Shown one piece after another: positions 6,282 to 13,844 of a DNA stretch of 14,395 nucleotides. Position numbers and translations under genes: made by a program. Within the stretch, counting starts at the first letter, position 1; each line of letters opens with the position of its first letter. The stretch is from assembly GCA_016190465.1 (NCBI GenBank), contig JACPQP010000121.1, positions 1 to 14,395 on the forward strand, in the 5' to 3' direction. The notes beneath the pieces were generated by a model. It had not been told where the DNA came from, ran no database searches, and was given only the letters and a program-made list of their open reading frames with translations. The stretch comes from Chloroflexota bacterium. GTDB lineage: Bacteria > Chloroflexota > UBA6077 > FW602-bin22 > JACPQP01.

Positions 6282-7862
6282 GTGCACTACTTCATTACCA
6301 CGCCGATCTACTACGCCAACGACGCGCCGCACATTGGCCACGCCTATACCACCATCGCCGCCGATGTCCTCGCCCGGTACCATCGCCGGGTGGGCGACGA
6401 TGTGTTCTTCCTGACCGGGACCGACGAGCACGGCGCGAAGATCGCCGAGGCTGCGCGTCAGGCAGGGATGGATCCCCAGACGTTCACCGACCGGATCGCC
6501 GAGGAGTACCGGGCGGCCTGGGGGCGCCTGGAGATCAGCCACGATGGGTTCATCCGAACGACCTCGCCACGTCACAAGGACGCTGTGGGCGTCTTCCTCC
6601 AGCGACTCTACGATGCGGGCGACGTCTACCGTGGACGCTACGAGGGGTTCTACTGCGTCGGCTGCGAGCGGTTCTTGACCGAGGACGAGCTGGTCAGCGG
6701 CCTCTGCCCTCTCCACAACCGGCCGCCTGTCCCTTACGCCGAGGATAACTACTTCTTCCGCCTGTCCAGGTACCAGGACGCGCTGATCCGCGGGCTGACC
6801 AACCCGGCCGACCCGAACCACTACGAGGTCGATCCGCCGGCCCGCCGCAACGAGGTGCTTGGCAAGCTGAACGTCGGGCTCTCGGACATCAGCATCTCTC
6901 GCGCCACGCTGACCTGGGGGATCCCTCTGCCGTTTGACCCGGGCCAGACCACCTACGTCTGGGTGGACGCGCTGATCAACTACGTCTCGGCGATCGGCTA
7001 CGTCGACGACCCCGCGACGTTCCAACGCTACTGGCCGGCCAACCTTCACCTGATGGCCAAAGACATCCTCTGGTTCCACGCGATCGTCTGGCCGGCCATG
7101 CTGCTGTCCGCCGGGCTGGCGCTGCCGCGGCGTATCTACGCCCACGGCTTCTTCACCATCGGCGGCCAGAAGATGAGCAAGACGCTGGGCAACATCATCC
7201 TGCCGGCCGAGCTGGTCGAGCGGTTTGGGGCCGATGCGTCGCGCTATCTGCTTCTCTCGGAGTTCCCGTTCGGGACCGACGGGGACGTCTCCCTCGAGTC
7301 GATGACGGCCCGCTACAACGCCGACCTGGCCAACGACGTCGGCAACCTGCTCAACCGCACGGTCGCCATGGTCAATCGCTACTGCCAGGGCGCTGTGCCA
7401 GAGCCGGGACCAGCCGCTCCGAAAGACGATGATCGGAAAGACGATGATCGGAAAGACGATGATCGGAAAGACGAGGACCTGCGAGGGTCGGCGCAACAGG
7501 CCGTCGCCGAGATGCACCGGGCGCTTGGCGCATTGGAGTTCCACGCGGCGACGGCGGCGATCCGCGGCCTGGCCACGCGAGCCAACAAGTACGTCGACGA
7601 GACGGCGCCCTGGGTGCTCGCCCGGTCTGACCGGGCTCGCCTGGGCACGGTGCTCCACAACCTGGTCGAGACCGAGCGGATCCTTTCCGAGCTGGCCTGG
7701 CCGTTTCTGCCGAGTGCGAGTGAGGAAATGGCCAGCCAACTGGGAGTGCCACTGGGAGTCGCCGGCGATTGGAGCGGCGGTGCGCTCGCCTGGGGCCAGT
7801 TGCCGGTCAGGACCCGCGTCGCCGCCAGCCCGCGGCCGCTCTTTCCCAAGCTGCTGACGTGA
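6282..7862 (+). CDS. metG: Methionine--tRNA ligase
   Basis: Charges tRNA-Met and initiator tRNA with methionine at the cost of ATP. The 526-residue protein has the class I signatures HIGH (residues 17-20) and KMSKT (about 296-300). A zinc knuckle CVGC (about 125-128) pairs with CPLH (about 140-143), and the anticodon-binding helical domain includes ANKYVDETAPW. It lacks the C-terminal tRNA-binding extension found in some bacterial MetRS. The GTG start at 6282 is the only plausible one, because the conserved sequence begins there (HYFITTPIYY). Residues 381-400 are a KDDDR tandem array inserted where catalytic and anticodon domains join. The stop overlaps the likely tatD start as GTGA. Confidence 0.97.
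   Translation: MHYFITTPIYYANDAPHIGHAYTTIAADVLARYHRRVGDDVFFLTGTDEHGAKIAEAARQAGMDPQTFTDRIAEEYRAAWGRLEISHDGFIRTTSPRHKDAVGVFLQRLYDAGDVYRGRYEGFYCVGCERFLTEDELVSGLCPLHNRPPVPYAEDNYFFRLSRYQDALIRGLTNPADPNHYEVDPPARRNEVLGKLNVGLSDISISRATLTWGIPLPFDPGQTTYVWVDALINYVSAIGYVDDPATFQRYWPANLHLMAKDILWFHAIVWPAMLLSAGLALPRRIYAHGFFTIGGQKMSKTLGNIILPAELVERFGADASRYLLLSEFPFGTDGDVSLESMTARYNADLANDVGNLLNRTVAMVNRYCQGAVPEPGPAAPKDDDRKDDDRKDDDRKDEDLRGSAQQAVAEMHRALGALEFHAATAAIRGLATRANKYVDETAPWVLARSDRARLGTVLHNLVETERILSELAWPFLPSASEEMASQLGVPLGVAGDWSGGALAWGQLPVRTRVAASPRPLFPKLLT
7421..7480 (+). repeat. 15-bp tandem repeat in metG, 3 perfect units plus 1 degenerate
   Basis: GAAAGACGATGATCG occurs three times without change at 7421-7435, 7436-7450 and 7451-7465, followed by a diverged fourth unit at 7466-7480. 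It encodes a charged KDDDR array and keeps the reading frame. The unit is related to the one in rsmI (AAGAC-N-ATGATC core) and to 9567-9584. Perfect identity, including third codon positions, points to recent expansion. Confidence 0.9.
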
Positions 7863-7880
7863 CCCAGGCTGCTGACGTGA
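7845..7880 (+). repeat. 18-bp tandem duplication across the metG/tatD junction
   Basis: CCCAAGCTGCTGACGTGA (7845-7862) is followed immediately by CCCAGGCTGCTGACGTGA (7863-7880), 17 of 18 bases identical. Each unit ends in GTGA, so the metG stop with its overlapping GTG start has been copied. It adds six codons to the possible tatD N-terminus. Confidence 0.85.
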
Positions 7881-8767
7881 GGCCGCTCGTCGACACGCAC
7901 GCGCACCTGACCGACCCACAGTTCGGGTCGCCGGCGGATGTGGTGGCCGCGATCGACCGGGCGCGCGCGGCGGGGATCGGCGCGATCATCACCGTCGGCG
8001 TGGATCTGCCGTCAAGCCGAGCCTGCGTCGAGCTGGCCGAGCGGTATGCCGATGTCTGGGCGACGGTGGGGATCCACCCGCACGACGCGACCACGTGCAC
8101 CATCGAGGCGATGGGCGAGCTGGCGACGCTGGCGCGGCATCCCCGAGTCGTGGCGGTCGGCGAGATCGGGCTCGACTACTACCGCGATCGTTCACCCCGT
8201 CCGGTCCAGCGCCAGGCGTTGGATGCCCAGCTCACGCTTGCGGCCGACATTGGACTCCCCGTGGTGATCCACAACCGGGAGGCCCGGGCGGACCTCTGGC
8301 AGATACTCGAGGCGTGGACGGTGCGACGCCAGGCTGTCGGGGTCGTCGACCCGGGTGTCCTGCACTGCTTCTCAGGAGACGTCAGCTTCGCTCGGGAGGT
8401 GCAGGCGGCGGGCTGGTGTATCTCGTTCGCCGGACCGCTGACCTATCGCCGTGCCGGCGAGCTGCTTGATGTGGCGACGCGGGCGGATCTCACGAGGACA
8501 CTGGTCGAGACCGACAGCCCGTACCTGGCCCCGGCGAGCGTACCCGGCTCCAATCGCCGGCGACGCAACGAACCAGCGCACGTGCGTGAGGTCGCCGAGC
8601 GGCTGGCGGAGATCCGCGGCGCGGAGTTGGCCGAGGTGGCCGATGCCACGACCGTGGCGGCGGAGCGCCTGTTTCGGATCAGGGTTGGCCCGGTGCAAAG
8701 CGCTGCAAAGCTGTGCAAAGTGATGGTCGGTAGGGCAACTCGCCCGGACGGTACTGACCAGAAGTGA
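7859..8767 (+). CDS. tatD: TatD family metal-dependent hydrolase/DNase
   Basis: TatD-family enzymes are TIM-barrel metal-dependent nucleases linked to DNA repair and RNA quality control; other members act as D-aminoacyl-tRNA deacylase-like hydrolases. In this 302-residue version the metal ligands are visible: DTHAH (His14, His16), GEIGLDYYRD with Glu near 102, VIHNREA (His138), LHCFSGD (His169) and ETDSPYLAP (Asp219). GTG 7859 overlaps the metG stop by 4 nt and favours translational coupling. GTG 7877, created by the 18-bp duplication, is an equally good start and would remove six residues. The C-terminus runs about 25 residues beyond the usual end, partly encoded by three TGCAAAG decamers. 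The tail is basic and looks unconserved. Confidence 0.93.
   Translation: MTQAADVRPLVDTHAHLTDPQFGSPADVVAAIDRARAAGIGAIITVGVDLPSSRACVELAERYADVWATVGIHPHDATTCTIEAMGELATLARHPRVVAVGEIGLDYYRDRSPRPVQRQALDAQLTLAADIGLPVVIHNREARADLWQILEAWTVRRQAVGVVDPGVLHCFSGDVSFAREVQAAGWCISFAGPLTYRRAGELLDVATRADLTRTLVETDSPYLAPASVPGSNRRRRNEPAHVREVAERLAEIRGAELAEVADATTVAAERLFRIRVGPVQSAAKLCKVMVGRATRPDGTDQK
8691..8720 (+). repeat. Three TGCAAAG direct repeats at 10-bp period
   Basis: TGCAAAG lies at 8694-8700, 8704-8710 and 8714-8720, so each copy sits one helical turn from the next. The array is inside the 3' end of tatD, 55-82 bp before the prenyl synthase start. It may be a protein-binding array or only a small expansion encoding part of the non-conserved tatD tail. 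Confidence 0.6.
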
Positions 8768-8775
8768 GGCCGTGA

Positions 8776-9783
8776 TTGACCACTAGCGCGTTGCTCGCCC
8801 CGGTCGTCGACGATCTTGCCCTGGTTGAGGAGATGATCGCCAGCGTCGCCCGGGTCGAGTACCCGGTGCTCGGGCAACTCCTGTCCCATATCCTGCGCAC
8901 CCGCGGCAAGCGCGTTCGGCCAGCCATCGTGTTGCTTGCCGCGCAGTTCAACGAGTACCGTCTCGACCGGCTGGTCCGGCTGGCAACCGCGATCGAGCTG
9001 CTGCACACGGCGACCCTTGTCCACGACGACTTCATCGACAACTCGGCCACCCGCCGGGGCCGGCCGACGCTCCATCAGCTCACCAGCAGCGGGGCGGCGA
9101 TCCTCGTGGGGGATTACCTGTTCGCTCAGTCGGCCGTGTTCTGCACACAGACGGCGAACGTGCGGGTGATGGGCGTCTTCGGGGAGACGCTGACGATCAT
9201 CTGCGACGGGGAGCTCCGTCAGCTCTTTAGCCCGGCCTGGTGGCAGCAGACACGGGCCGAGTACTACCAGAAGATCGAGAGCAAGACAGCCTCGCTCGTC
9301 CAGACCGCGGCGGAGACCGGCGCGATACTGAGCGGCGCGACGGAGCACGAGATCGCCGCGCTCCGGACCTACGGCCTCAACCTGGGGATGGCTTTTCAGA
9401 TCGTCGACGACGTGCTCGACTTCGTCGGCGACGAGAAGACGATGGGCAAGCCTGTCGGCACCGACCTCCGCCAGCGGACGCTGACGCTGCCGGCCATCTG
9501 GCTGCGAGACCAGCGGCCGGAGCACCCGGCGCTGGAGCGCGTGTTCCGGCGAGATGCGGTCGGTCTCAAAGACCATGATCTCGACCAGGCCGACGGCGAG
9601 TTCGAGCGTGCGGTCCACGAGGCCGTGCAGACCATCGTGACCTCGCCGGCCATCGACGCATGTCTGGCCGAGGCGCGGTCCTTCGGTGAACGCGCCCGGC
9701 GGGCGCTCGAGGCGCTCCGGGACATTCCCGCGCGCCGGGCGCTGCTGGATCTGGTCGACTACGTGATCGACCGGTCTTCGTAG
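8776..9783 (+). CDS. Trans polyprenyl diphosphate synthase (hepta/octaprenyl type)
   Basis: Extends isoprenoid chains by head-to-tail condensation of IPP onto an allylic diphosphate, supplying the side chain of quinones or related lipids. The 335-residue protein has FARM DDFID (84-88) inside LVHDDFIDNSATRRGRPT, and SARM DDVLD (211-215) inside GMAFQIVDDVLDF, both binding Mg2+-diphosphate. The basic GKRVRP motif occurs near residues 40-45. Small residues upstream of the first Asp-rich motif fit a long-chain product, but chain length cannot be set from sequence. TTG 8776 is preferred over the internal ATG 8833 because GAGG lies 6 nt upstream (8766-8769). A copy of the cluster's 15-bp repeat sits at codons 264-270. 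The gene is 8 nt from tatD and converges on the epimerase gene. Confidence 0.93.
   Translation: MTTSALLAPVVDDLALVEEMIASVARVEYPVLGQLLSHILRTRGKRVRPAIVLLAAQFNEYRLDRLVRLATAIELLHTATLVHDDFIDNSATRRGRPTLHQLTSSGAAILVGDYLFAQSAVFCTQTANVRVMGVFGETLTIICDGELRQLFSPAWWQQTRAEYYQKIESKTASLVQTAAETGAILSGATEHEIAALRTYGLNLGMAFQIVDDVLDFVGDEKTMGKPVGTDLRQRTLTLPAIWLRDQRPEHPALERVFRRDAVGLKDHDLDQADGEFERAVHEAVQTIVTSPAIDACLAEARSFGERARRALEALRDIPARRALLDLVDYVIDRSS
9567..9584 (+). repeat. Single unit of the 15-bp repeat family in the prenyl synthase gene
   Basis: CAAAGACCATGATCTCGA is identical to 6051-6068 in rsmI. Here the codons read LKDHDLD and in rsmI AKTMIS, so the DNA, not the peptide, is shared. It lies between helices late in the protein, away from the catalytic motifs. 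Confidence 0.75.
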
Positions 9784-9815
9784 TCCCTCTGCCGCGAGAA
9801 AAGCGGGCGCGAAGT

Positions 9816-10733
9816 TCACCCACCCCGTCGCCCCGTCGCCCCGTCGCCGAGCTCAGCCAGCCCGTCGGCCAACGTCCACCGCGGCTGCCAGAAGCCGCGA
9901 CCCATCAGCTTCCGCGCGTCAAGGAGCGAGCGGAAGATGTCCCCGATTCGCGAGGGGGTGTGTCGCACCAGGACCGGCTCGCGTCCGGTGGACGCGACCA
10001 ATGCGGCCAACGCCTCGTTGATCGTCGTGGGCCGGCCAGTGCCGACGTTGTAGATGCCCCGCTCGTCGTGGGCAAGGCAATCGGCGACCGCCGTGGCGAC
10101 GTCCTTCACGTAGACGAAGTCGCGCACCTGCTCGCCGGTGCCGTGGATCTCGATGGGCTCTCCTCGCCAGAGCCGCTCGGCGAAGATGGCGATCACGCCA
10201 CCCTCGAGGTCCGAGCGCTGTCGGGGGCCATAGACGTTGGCCAGGCGCAGACACACGGCGGTCAGCCCGCTAAGCTCGACGTAGCGCTCGGCGGTCCACT
10301 TGTGGATGGCGTAGTAGCTCTTGGGGGCGGGCAGCGTCTCCTCCGACGCGGGCGTTGGCGTCTCACCGTAGATCGCCCCCCCGGTCGACAGGAACACGAG
10401 CCGGGGCACCGCGTGGCGGCGACACAGGTCGAGCAGGTTCGCCGTCCCGACGACATTCACCTCGCGGTCAAACGCCGGGTTCTCCATGGAGCGGTTGACC
10501 TTGATCTGGGCGGCGCAGTGGACGACCGCGTCCCACCGCTGCCGGGCAAAGACCGGCGCGAGCTGATCGACGGCGCAGATGCTGACCCGGTGCAGGGGCA
10601 CTCCGGGCGGCAGGTGCGCCGGGTTCCCAGAGCTGAGGTCGTCGAGTACGCCGACCGTGTGTCCCGCCCTGCCCAGCGTTTCGACGATGTGGGAGCCAAT
10701 GAAGCCGGCCCCGCCGGTTACTAACACATTCAC
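9816..10733 (-). CDS. NAD-dependent epimerase/dehydratase, UDP-glucose 4-epimerase-like
   Basis: An extended short-chain dehydrogenase of 305 residues: nucleotide-binding TGGAGFIGSH (6-15), a LSTGGAIYGE block with the catalytic Ser, Tyr141-x3-Lys145 (YAIHK), an RLANVYGPRQ substrate loop and the GTGEQVRDFVYVKDV region, all typical of GalE-like enzymes. The likely role is NDP-sugar interconversion for cell-surface glycans; substrate specificity is not decidable. The GTG start lies 6 nt beyond the glutamine synthetase stop, and GAGGAG at the end of that gene may serve as its ribosome site, so the two are cotranscribed and probably coupled. The last residues (GDGATGRRGG) come from three copies of an 8-bp repeat, so the tail is not conserved. 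It converges with the prenyl synthase across 32 bp. Confidence 0.92.
   Translation of the reverse strand: MNVLVTGGAGFIGSHIVETLGRAGHTVGVLDDLSSGNPAHLPPGVPLHRVSICAVDQLAPVFARQRWDAVVHCAAQIKVNRSMENPAFDREVNVVGTANLLDLCRRHAVPRLVFLSTGGAIYGETPTPASEETLPAPKSYYAIHKWTAERYVELSGLTAVCLRLANVYGPRQRSDLEGGVIAIFAERLWRGEPIEIHGTGEQVRDFVYVKDVATAVADCLAHDERGIYNVGTGRPTTINEALAALVASTGREPVLVRHTPSRIGDIFRSLLDARKLMGRGFWQPRWTLADGLAELGDGATGRRGG
9823..9846. repeat. Three tandem CCCCGTCG octamers at the epimerase 3' end
   Basis: CCCCGTCG occurs at 9823-9830, 9831-9838 and 9839-9846 without change. Because the unit is 8 bp, gain or loss of a copy would shift the reading frame of the last few epimerase codons and move its stop. Confidence 0.8.
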
Positions 10734-10739
10734 TTGGTA

Positions 10740-12098
10740 TCAGAACTCCTCGAGGTAGTGGTCAAGCTCCCACGGGCTGACGTAGGTCCGGTAGCTGTTC
10801 CACTCGATCGTCTTGGCCTCGATGAAGCGCTCGGCGACGTGGGCGCCGAGCGCTTCCTGAACGACCTCGTCGCGGCGCAGCGCCTCGATCGCCTCGCCGA
10901 GCGAGCCGGGCAACGTCGCGATCTGCCGCTTTTGCAGCTCGACCTCGTCGAAGCTGTACAGGTTCTCCTCGACGGGCTCGGGGAGGGGCAACCGGCGCTT
11001 GATGCCGTCCAGCCCACAGTGAAGCATCACCGCGAACGCCAGATAGGGGTTGCAGCTCGGGTCGGGGCAGCGGAGTTCCGCGCGAGTCGCCCGCGGCTGC
11101 CGACGGACCACCTTCGGGACCCGGATCAGCGCCGAGCGATTGATCTGGGCCCAGCTTATGTAGACGGGTGCTTCGTAGCCGGGCACCAGCCGCTTGTACG
11201 AGTTCACCAGCGGCGCCAGCACCGCGCTCATCCCGTAGGCGTGGGCGAGCTGACCGGCGATGAACTGGCGGGCCAGCTCCGACAGTCCGTACTCGTCGGA
11301 GGAGTCGTGGAACGCGTTCTCGCCGGTGGCCGTGAACAGGCTCTGGTGCACGTGCATGCCCGACCCGTTGATGCCGTAGATGGGCTTGGGCATAAACGTC
11401 GCGTACAGGTTGTTCCGCTGGGCGACGGCCTTGAGCGCATAGCGCAGGGTCACGGTGTTGTCGGCGGCCGCCAGCGCCGGCACGTAGGTGAAATCGATCT
11501 CGTGCTGGCCAGCGGCAACCTCGTGGTGCGCCGTCTCCACGCTGATACCCATCGCCCGGAGCACGTTCACCATGTCCTTCCGAACGTCGGCGGCGAGATC
11601 GGTGGACAGGTCGAAGTAGCCCGCCCGGTCGTGGGGGAGCGGCTGGACCCGACCCTCCCCGGTCCGGAACAGGAAGAACTCCAGCTCCGGACCAGTGTTG
11701 TAGGTGAAGCCCAGGTCGTCGGCCTCGGCCATCACGCGCGCCAGGACGGCGCGCGGATCACCCGGGAAGACCTCGCCGTTCGGGCTGTAGACCCAGCAGA
11801 TCACCCGGGCAGTGGTGTTTTCGCCCCGCTCCCAGGGGATGACCGCGAACGTCGAGAGGTCGGGCATCAGGTACATGTCGCTCTCGGCGATCCGGGCAAA
11901 CCCCTCGATCGACGAGCCGTCGAACCATTTCCCATGCCCAATCGCATCGGCAAACTGGTCGACCGGAATCATCACGCTCTTGAGGAAGCCGACGATGTCC
12001 GTGAACTGAAGATTGACGAAGCGTACCTGCTCGGTCTCGGCACGAGCCAGCACTTCCGTGGCGAGCGCGCGTTGCCGGGTGGAATCGACTAGTTCCAT
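10740..12098 (-). CDS. glnA: Type I glutamine synthetase (GSI-alpha-like)
   Basis: Makes glutamine from glutamate, ammonia and ATP; the enzyme is a cytoplasmic dodecamer. The 452-residue protein carries the N-terminal DGSSIEGF loop (60-67), GPELEFFLF with metal-binding Glu, the GSGMHVHQSLF block with active-site His, NSYKRLVPGYEAP (nucleotide/glutamate site), NRSALIRVP and RCPDPSCNPYLAFA. It lacks the roughly 25-residue insert of beta-type enzymes, so regulation is more likely by feedback or by a partner protein than by adenylylation (family knowledge plus inference). ATG 12098 has GGAG 6 nt upstream. The frame is open to TTG 12146, which would overlap the regulator stop as TTGA, but those extra codons translate a 10-bp DNA repeat. 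It lies 44 nt downstream of a PucR-type regulator, which probably controls it. Confidence 0.96.
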   Translation of the reverse strand: MELVDSTRQRALATEVLARAETEQVRFVNLQFTDIVGFLKSVMIPVDQFADAIGHGKWFDGSSIEGFARIAESDMYLMPDLSTFAVIPWERGENTTARVICWVYSPNGEVFPGDPRAVLARVMAEADDLGFTYNTGPELEFFLFRTGEGRVQPLPHDRAGYFDLSTDLAADVRKDMVNVLRAMGISVETAHHEVAAGQHEIDFTYVPALAAADNTVTLRYALKAVAQRNNLYATFMPKPIYGINGSGMHVHQSLFTATGENAFHDSSDEYGLSELARQFIAGQLAHAYGMSAVLAPLVNSYKRLVPGYEAPVYISWAQINRSALIRVPKVVRRQPRATRAELRCPDPSCNPYLAFAVMLHCGLDGIKRRLPLPEPVEENLYSFDEVELQKRQIATLPGSLGEAIEALRRDEVVQEALGAHVAERFIEAKTIEWNSYRTYVSPWELDHYLEEF

Positions 12099-12107
12099 TG
12101 GCGTCTC

Positions 12108-12140
12108 CATAAATCGGTGTTCATCGGCGTTCATCGGCGG
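12108..12140 (-). repeat. 10-bp direct repeat between the regulator and glnA
   Basis: Read on the minus strand, GATGAACGCC is followed by GATGAACACC and then GAT. It fills most of the 44-nt gap ahead of the glnA ribosome site. In frame it encodes MNADEHRF, a peptide I regard as translated repeat and not part of glutamine synthetase. Similar GATGAACRCC strings recur between genes in several bacterial phyla. Confidence 0.6.
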
Positions 12141-12142
12141 TT

Positions 12143-13810
12143 TCAACCCCGTAACCCCGGGCCTCCGGCGGCCGGCGCGCGGAGCAAGGGGCGCGCCTTG
12201 AGCGCCAGTTGCAGCCGGAAACGGGCCTCGAGGTCGTCGAGGTTGTAGCCGGTCACCTCAGAGATGCGGCGGAGCCGATAGGACAGGCTGTTCCGGTGCA
12301 GATAGAGTGCATCGGCGGTCGCCTTCAGGTTCGCACCGTGGGCGAAATAGGCCTCCAGCGTCCGCAGAAACTCGGTGCCGTTGCGTCGGTCGTACTCCAG
12401 CAGCGCCCCGAGCGTCTCGTCGTGGAACGCCGCCAGCTCCGGTTGATTGCGCAACGCGTAGAGCAGGCGGTGGGCACCGAGTTCCTGAAACGTGACCAGT
12501 CGCCCCGGTCCGAAGAGCTGGCGGCCAATGATGGCCGCCTGGGCCGCTTCGCGGTAGCTTTCGCCAAGGCCAATGACGCCCGGGTACGACCGACCGAGCC
12601 CGACCGCGAGCTGCGCGCCGCAGCGATCGTCGGCCAGGAGAGCGCTGGCCAGTCGTAGCGCTGCCTGTACGTCGTGCGGGCTGGCCAGCGCGACGAAGAC
12701 GACCAACTCGTCCTCGCGGAGCGCAGCCGGCGCCTCACACTGCTCCGCCTGCATCAGGCGCGTAGCCAGGCGAAGCAGATCGCCGGGACAAGGCGCACTC
12801 GATGTCCGACCGCCATCCGTCGAGTTGGCGCTCACCAGTTGCTCGAGGTTGACGACCAACGCGACGTGAGGCCGTTGCAGGTCGTAGCCGAGGTGTTGCG
12901 CCCGGGCGAGGAGCTGTGGCTCGTTCCCGTTGACGGCTTCGATCAGCTCGGCGACCAGGTCGCCCCGAAGTCGGTGCTCGGCTTCGACGACCGCGTCCTG
13001 CTTGGCCATCTCCATCACGCAGACCACGCTCGCCCGGGCCAGCGCTACCCGGTCGAGATCGGCGACTTCGTCCCGGGGACCGATGAGGGCGAGGGCGCCA
13101 GCCGTGCGCGACCGGACCACCAGGCCAGCAGTGAGCACGGCGAGCGCCCCGTGCTCACCACGCACGATCGGCACTTCGGCTCCGGTCGACACGAGCGGGC
13201 CGGGCCGTTTCGCTCCGGCGTGCGCCAGCAGCTCCGCGACCAACTCGGTCGGCAGCGACTGGCCAACCGACGCGGTCTCCACGACGCGCCAATCCGGGGC
13301 CGCCAATACCACCACCCGTCCCGTCGTCTCGGCCAGACAGCGGAGCAAGGCTGGCATGCCGCGCCCACTGGTCGAGAGATCAGCCAGGCGGCGCTGGAGC
13401 TCCAGGCCCTTCGAGTAGAGCACCGCCCGCTGCTCGGCGATGTGCCGGCTCAACCGCTGCTCGAGTTCGTAGAGCGGAACGCCTGCGGGGAGCTGCAACA
13501 GGGGCAACCGCCGGGCATCCGCCTCGGCGACCGCGTCGGCGTCGGCATCGCCCAGCAAGGCCACCGCGGCCACCTGCCGATGGGCGAGGCTCGTGACCAC
13601 CTGAGCCAGGGTCAGTCGGTCATCGAGCACGCGGATCGCTTCACGGGTGACCAGCGCCAACTCACCGCCGGCTAGCGCTTCAAACGCCGGCGCTCGCGAG
13701 CGAAGGATGGTAGGCCAGGCAACCTCACGGTCGAGCCCCTCCGCACCGGCGCGCAGAAGCGTGCCCGGTGGTAGGCCCCGCCGCAGGAGGCCACGTACCG
13801 AGAGTGTGAT
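12143..13810 (-). CDS. PucR-family transcriptional regulator with unusual start codon
   Basis: The 555-residue frame has the three-part PucR layout. An N-terminal PucR domain begins TLSVRGLLRRGLPPG and passes through GLDREV and PAFEALAGGELALVT. A central GGDEF-like/CdaR region follows. The C-terminal HTH_30 domain contains LKATADALYLHRNSLSYRLRRI, then NLDDLEARFRLQLAL. Regulators of this type respond to nitrogen or purine metabolites. Conserved sequence continues in frame about 50 codons above the first canonical start (TTG 13660). The only sensible start is ATC 13808-13810, which has GGAGG 6 nt upstream and aligns exactly with the expected first Met. This could be a rare AUC start, a point mutation or a base error. 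glnA follows after 44 nt, so regulation of ammonium assimilation is the likely job. Confidence 0.88.
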   Translation of the reverse strand: MTLSVRGLLRRGLPPGTLLRAGAEGLDREVAWPTILRSRAPAFEALAGGELALVTREAIRVLDDRLTLAQVVTSLAHRQVAAVALLGDADADAVAEADARRLPLLQLPAGVPLYELEQRLSRHIAEQRAVLYSKGLELQRRLADLSTSGRGMPALLRCLAETTGRVVVLAAPDWRVVETASVGQSLPTELVAELLAHAGAKRPGPLVSTGAEVPIVRGEHGALAVLTAGLVVRSRTAGALALIGPRDEVADLDRVALARASVVCVMEMAKQDAVVEAEHRLRGDLVAELIEAVNGNEPQLLARAQHLGYDLQRPHVALVVNLEQLVSANSTDGGRTSSAPCPGDLLRLATRLMQAEQCEAPAALREDELVVFVALASPHDVQAALRLASALLADDRCGAQLAVGLGRSYPGVIGLGESYREAAQAAIIGRQLFGPGRLVTFQELGAHRLLYALRNQPELAAFHDETLGALLEYDRRNGTEFLRTLEAYFAHGANLKATADALYLHRNSLSYRLRRISEVTGYNLDDLEARFRLQLALKARPLLRAPAAGGPGLRG

Positions 13811-13844
13811 GAGCGCCCTCCGACGAGTCGAGTTCTCCGTGGCA

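Noticed and set aside
7421..7480. Possible CRISPR array
   Set aside because: The units are contiguous 15-mers with no spacers and lie in frame inside metG.
5688..7919. Very long minus-strand open frame (743 codons) opposite rsmI and metG
   Set aside because: It is the antisense shadow of two unmistakable genes in high-GC DNA. Its translation is Arg/Gly/Pro-rich with no domain, and it includes the reverse-read metG repeat.
9784..9815. Terminator between the convergent prenyl synthase and epimerase genes
   Set aside because: Only a 4-bp stem (CCGC/GCGG) without a T-tract is visible, too weak to call.
8443..9819. Minus-strand open frame of 458 codons opposite tatD and the prenyl synthase
   Set aside because: Shadow frame across two genes with clear motifs on the other strand.
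12099..12146. Longer glnA start at TTG 12146 overlapping the regulator stop
   Set aside because: The added residues translate a 10-bp DNA repeat, family N-termini do not include them, and ATG 12098 has a well-placed GGAG. The TTGA overlap keeps a small doubt.
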